A DNA stretch of 64,000 bases. Source: Epinephelus fuscoguttatus. Its lineage: Eukaryota; Chordata; Actinopteri; Perciformes; Serranidae. Position numbers and translations under genes: made by a program. Below are positions 59,698 through 64,000 of this stretch, in pieces. The DNA is taken from NCBI RefSeq assembly GCF_011397635.1, contig NC_064756.1, forward strand, positions 19,956,907 to 20,020,906, given 5' to 3'. Each line of letters opens with the position of its first letter. Position 1 is the first letter of the stretch. The notes under the pieces were generated by a model that made no database searches, was not told the origin of the DNA, and saw only the letters and a program-made list of their open reading frames with translations.

Positions 59698-59699
59698 GT
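59660..59699. repeat. (GT)n microsatellite
   Basis: GT/GC dinucleotide run of about 40 bp, about 110 bp upstream of the Maf-like site of the B1-like crystallin. Confidence 0.9.
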
Positions 59700-59802
59700 G
59701 AGGGTGTGGATGTGTGTGCGCGCGTGTAGAAAAGCAAACTTTCTGCTGATGGCAGTGACTGTCCCCGGTCCCCCACAATGGTGCTGGACAACAAAACAGG
59801 CA

Positions 59803-60008
59803 GCCGAGTCAGCACGACTTGCCTGCAGATAAGCAGCGTGACCTCTGACCTCGCACCGTGCTCCAAAGAGCTCGCAGCCAATGAGGAGTCAGAATCCAGC
59901 CTCTATAGACTCAGACTGGATGTGAATGTATATATATATCCCCGCTAACGACGCCTGCGTCCATCACTCTCTCCAAAGGTCGGTCCGTTTCAGCCTGCAA
60001 TTGTAACT
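59803..60008 (+). promoter_or_regulatory. Promoter and non-coding exon 1 of the B1-like crystallin
   Basis: A TATA-type run lies at 59929-59939. A candidate untranslated exon follows (from about 59965) and ends at the donor AACT|GTAAGT (exon end 60008). It would join the acceptor at 61256, eight bases before the ATG. Upstream, CCGAGTCAGCA contains the Maf-like half-site GAGTCAGCA (59806-59814), the same nonamer as in the CRYBA1 promoter. Confidence 0.55.
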
Positions 60009-61264
60009 GTAAGTTTCCACTCTGAGGTCTCCTCACTCTTTAAGAACTGCGAGATTCATTTCATATTAAGGGGGATATTGTGGTTTTCCTGTCTACTCAC
60101 TCTTGGACTGAAAGAGCCAAGAAAGGATTGGCTTGTCTCTTAAACCTTAATGTTGGACTGAATAGATGGAATATTGGCATAAAATGCAGCAGGGTATGAT
60201 TTTATGTTTTAGTGCTGCTCCTCCAGAGGTGAGATGGATGAGAAAGATGTGCCAAATCCTTTATCCTAAGAAATTTGGGCAGATTAGTAGTTTGTGGCTG
60301 GTTACTGAGTGTTTTTAGTCTCATGGAGAGGACTAACTTCAGGGGATGTGATGGTAAAGTGAGAGGAAACACCACTTTGAGGATGGATTTGAAAGCAAAA
60401 CATTAAAAAGAGTTCAGTTAGACTCTACTTTTACTGGAAACACAGAAAAAGAGAGAACAACTTTGTTTTACAAATGCATGCATGCAAGAGTGTAAATTTG
60501 GTTTCAGCACTGGGTGGTGGAACACATGAAATGAACAAAATCTACGCCTATGCTTGCTGAACATTATCGCAGAAATCAGCTTACTTTTTGTCCATTTTCA
60601 AATTTAAATTGGGTGAAAAGACTTGAGATTTATAGTTCAGAACATACATCCAGAAGACAGAAACATCCTGTTTCACAATATGTTTTAACCTTGAAAGTCT
60701 TGTTTTCTTTTCTGTGACTAACACTGATTTAACTTCTTACTTTGCTGCACTGATGGAGTAGTGTACTCGAGGGTTTGTAAGTGCACCATGACATCATTGT
60801 TGGGTGTGGTTACAGGTGCTCATCCAACCACAGCCATCAGTTGTGATCATTGCCAGGGGTGAAACAGACATTCAACCACAGAGGGCAGTAGAACACTTTT
60901 CAGCCTGGTGTTAGTTAACTCTTTAAAGGCGTCATTAGGATGCACATTCAGCCTGTTCTTGGTTCGTTTATTAAAGTGCATTTTCAGTATAACCATCACA
61001 AAATAATGAGACAGAAGACATACTGTTTGAAGAACTGCTTACAAAAAAAATATGAATAAATGGATTGGGCAGCTGAAGGATCCCTTCAACGACTCTTAAC
61101 AAGAGGAATCCTTGTGCTCACACACCTTCCATTCTACACACCACTTGGTGTACATGCTGTATTCCAGAGAAGCAGTTATCAAGCAGTTATCACTCTCTTC
61201 ATAGCCCCTCAGTGTTTTGTTCAAATGGCTAACTGACTTTGTGCTTCTCTCTCTAGACCTGATC

Positions 61265-62923
61265 ATGTCTCACTCAGGTGCTCAAGGTAGCATTGGCAGC
61301 CACTCTGCCATTGGGCTGCGCAATTACAAGGTACTTCTACTGTTTCCCAAAACTAAAAGTATGCATTGAAAATATTGTCACCTCAGAAATAAATGCATTC
61401 AGCTTGTTTTACCTTTCAGATATACCTCTATGAATATGAGAACTTCCAAGGCCGCAGGATGGACCTGTTTGGAGAGAGCCGTAACCTGTGTGAGAAGGGT
61501 TTCGACAGAGTCGGCTCCATCAGGGTCGAGTGTGGACCGTAAGTCAACGTCATTTCAGTCATGTCAACTGATAATCTTATTTAATTCTTATTTATACTAT
61601 TTTTGCATTTATATTTCACAGACTTATGCCTATTTCTCAGCATTTTATTTTTTATTTCTATTTTATTTTATTTACATATTTAGTATAATGCACATATACA
61701 TATTTCTTATATTTCTTAATTTTATATTTTTCTATATTTTCTTAATATATTTTTTTCATATGTTTCTATTTGTGTTTAATATATTAGCATAGTGGGCATA
61801 TTTGTACATATTTCTTTTTATTGTATTTATTTTTTTTAAATGTATTTATTTTTTTAAATATTTTTTCTATATGTGTTAAATATTGTAGCATAATCTGCAT
61901 ATTTGTGCTTCTTATTTTTCTAATTTTCCCATATTTTTTCTATGCGTATATATAAGAGCAACTGCAATGTGACCTTATTTATAAGTCTTCTGTTGCTGTC
62001 ATGTTTTTATGAGGATGCACATGTTCTAAATATTGAGGGTGCTGCATCTCCTGACATCCCCACACCTGCCATCAAAATGTGTGATAACACTGCATATCTC
62101 CTCCCTAAGCAAAATATGTGTCTGTCTGTCTCTGTCTTTCCAGCTGGGTGGGTTACGAGCAGCAGAACATGACCGGTGAGATGTTCATGCTGGAGAAGGG
62201 AGAGTATCCCCGCTGGGACACCTGGTCCAACAGCTACAGGTGTGACCGCCTCATGTCGGTCAGGCCTGTCAAAATGGTGAGTTGGGATCAGCCTGCAGAG
62301 TTTATTTTCTGTGCCTCCTGTCTGTTGTGATTGCAAGTACTGTGTTATATCACTGTTGTCTAGCTCTGTTTGGACCTCTCGTCCGTCTCCTGCTGGCACA
62401 CGGGGAAGTGCTTTTTATAAAAAGTTGCAGTTATGTGTTTATTTATAGACTCATTCCACTGCCTGTATTTTTGGATTAAGCTTTTATTAGCCACGATGCC
62501 TCAATTTAAAGATGTTCAGATTAAAAACAAGTACAAGGATTCAGTGTCTTCCCTCAGAGGTTTGGCCCTGGCCTCTAAAACATTTCTATCCAAACCCCTT
62601 AATCATTATTACACAATAATTGTATTCATGCATACTTATCTACGTTTGTTGTCTTATATCTTGTTCACTGGCTAATATCTGGGACAGAGAAAGAATCAGA
62701 AGCTGCACCGACAACATCTTCAGGCAGCATCTGTATGAGCAGTAGGTTACTGATTTAAAAGAGATGTGTGTCTCTTATAGGACCCCCAGGACCACAAGAT
62801 TTGCCTGTATGAATGTCCAGGCTTCGAGGGTCGTAAGATGGAGGTGTGCGATGAGGATATCCCAAGCCTGTGGTCTTACGGCTTCCAGGACCGTGTTGCC
62901 AGCATTCAGGTCACCGGTGGAAC
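61265..62923 (+). CDS. Beta-crystallin B1-like, partial (last exon beyond window)
   Basis: Lens beta-crystallin on the plus strand. Coding exons: 61265-61330, 61420-61538, 62144-62276 and 62781-62923, all with GT..AG junctions and in phase (461 nt, 153 codons plus two bases). Residues 1-22 ([17 protein letters not shown]...) form a short N-terminal arm. Then come Greek key 1 ([17 protein letters not shown]), key 2 ([25 protein letters not shown]), a linker, and key 3 ([17 protein letters not shown]). The fourth key should follow the GTAAGT donor at 62924 but lies past 64,000. The sequence resembles fish beta-B1-like proteins; which paralogue it is cannot be settled here, so no symbol is given. 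Confidence 0.92.
61560..61960. repeat. T-rich degenerate tandem repeat in B1-like crystallin intron
   Basis: Units around TTAGCATAGTGGGCATATTT and TGTAGCATAATCTGCATATT, separated by TTTTTATT-rich runs, recur roughly every 80-110 bp. Low-complexity intronic sequence. Confidence 0.55.
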
Positions 62924-62998
62924 GTAAGTGTTCCTTTTTTTATCCCTCTATGGTTGCTTCTATCTAGGTGGTGACTAATGGTCAGAGAAAGTGACTTA

Positions 62999-63360
62999 AT
63001 CCTTCAGAGGCCCTGTGTCCTCATATGAGGACATCACATTTTGGGTTTACTTGACCTTATACTTCATTCTGTTTGACTTAGACCTGTTGTCCTCATTTGT
63101 AGACACTTTTTTGTGCCATCTAGTGGTAGTAAGAGCACAATACACTAATCCATGTTAAAACAAGATAGCAGCCATCTCTGCCAAGTCAGTCTGCAGCTAA
63201 TCCCGACAAAAAAAGGAGCAAGGTACAAAACCTGATCACATTTTATGGTTGAAACTTGGTTTATTTTACTGTTGTCATGTTTGAGGACACTGGGACTTTA
63301 TTATCATCTCATTTGAAGATAATGAGACTTAATCATCGTTGACAATGTTTAGTTTTTTAT
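62999..63360 (+). repeat. Dispersed repeat, copy 2
   Basis: GTGTCCTCATATGAGGACAT, GGTTTACTTGACCTTATACT, CAATACACTAATCCATGTTA and ACACTGGGACTTTATTATC are the landmarks shared with the inverse copy at 49517-49945. It lies in the last intron of the B1-like crystallin. Confidence 0.7.
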
Positions 63361-63827
63361 TCTTATCACGTCCTACTGATCCCAAAAAGCTAGGTGAAAT
63401 TAAAAATGCATAACAAACAAAAGTTCGGGTCTCAGGAGGATTTTTTAAAGTGTCAAATCATCTATCGAGCAACAACAAATTGGACATTGTCAGTACTTTG
63501 CTAATAGAGTAAGCAGCCGCTCCAGGATGTTGCAATTCATGCAAATTCAATCAACCCCCGTGAATTCTGCCTTGTAATTTTGTCCAATCGCTGCAATCAT
63601 CATAGCATTACATCACCAAACTCACTTCCTTGTTTCTGATAGTGAAGATGCAGACATGTGTGACACTTACCAACTAAAATTACTGCTAAAGACCATGCAA
63701 GAGAGTTCCCTGATGTTCTGCACAAAGGCAGGGTAAACTGGACACACAAGGACGATAGACAAGACAAATCACCATGACAGAGGCTGTTGCATGTGGCATG
63801 AGCAGTATAGGTGAATGCTGAGGTCTA

Positions 63828-64000
63828 GGGCTGCAACTAACAATTATTTTCATTGTTGACTAATCTGTCGATTATTTCTTCGATTAGTCGACTAATCATT
63901 TCATCGTTAATGTGTTAAAATGTTGAAAAATGTCGGTCTGACTCTCCCAAACCCCAAAATTATGAAAGGCAATGAGCAACTTGGTAAGAAATGTCCCTCA
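63828..64000 (+). mobile_element. hAT-like element, left end, cut by window edge
   Basis: AGGGCTGCAACTAACAATTA followed by GTCGATTATTTCTTCGATTA is the typical left terminus of an abundant fish hAT-like family. It runs off the window. Confidence 0.65.

Larger units (their letters stand above)
55791..59802. other. Spacer between the two divergent crystallin genes
   Basis: No coding exon seen. Apart from the foldback element at 56990-58001 it is mostly unique, AT-rich sequence. Confidence 0.6.

Noticed and set aside
59329-59881. Frames of 108-167 codons around the GT repeat upstream of the B1-like crystallin
   Set aside because: Composition is dominated by Cys-Val or His-Thr runs from the microsatellite, and all three frames overlap. 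This is promoter sequence.
61430-61792. 120-codon frame in the B1-like crystallin
   Set aside because: It is out of frame with crystallin exon 3 and continues into a T-rich intron as Phe/Tyr/Ile low-complexity sequence.

Overview
This is vertebrate nuclear DNA, almost certainly from a teleost, and probably a percomorph-type fish. The genes are split into short exons with GT..AG introns. The protein products match vertebrate families with fish-like sequence. The introns and spacers are full of fish-type interspersed repeats: tRNA-derived SINEs, an L2-like 3' tail, hAT-like and PIF/Harbinger-like fragments, short foldback elements and many dinucleotide microsatellites. I assembled all gene models by hand from splice signals, reading-phase continuity and protein family knowledge. 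No database was searched.

Layout from left to right. (1) 1-22,228, minus strand: GOSR1 (Golgi SNARE GS28). Six coding exons (11,162-22,228) encode the N-terminal ~170 residues. The SNARE helix and membrane anchor are not in view and probably lie beyond position 1. (2) 22,229-27,872: GOSR1 promoter, a 581-bp foldback element, a SINE, and the probable 3' UTR of the next gene. (3) 27,873-49,067, minus strand: CPD (carboxypeptidase D). All 21 coding exons are present in unbroken phase and give 1,370 codons. They encode a signal peptide, two active-type and one inactive carboxypeptidase domain, a membrane segment and a cytoplasmic tail. Intron 19 holds an opposite-strand 176-codon reading frame with its own splice acceptor and polyadenylation signal; I do not recognise it. 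(4) 52,695-55,157, minus strand: CRYBA1 (beta-crystallin A1/A3), 196 codons, complete. (5) 61,265-62,923, plus strand: a second beta-crystallin, beta-B1-like. Its last exon lies beyond the right edge.

The two crystallin genes are transcribed away from each other across a ~4.2-kb spacer. Each promoter has a TATA box with a Maf-response-like half-site (GAGTCAGCA) upstream, which fits shared lens expression. The same spacer holds a 1,012-bp foldback element with perfect terminal inverted repeats, TA flanks and an interior of ~42-bp repeats. CPD and GOSR1 are neighbours in the same orientation, as in other vertebrates, and both work in the Golgi/trans-Golgi system. I infer no joint regulation from this.

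The most unusual items are the nested antisense reading frame in CPD intron 19, the two foldback elements with repetitive interiors, a 16-bp-duplication-flanked structured repeat near 15.4 kb with a hammerhead-like core, a dispersed repeat found twice in opposite orientations (49.5 and 63 kb), and the paired Maf-like sites of the crystallin pair.
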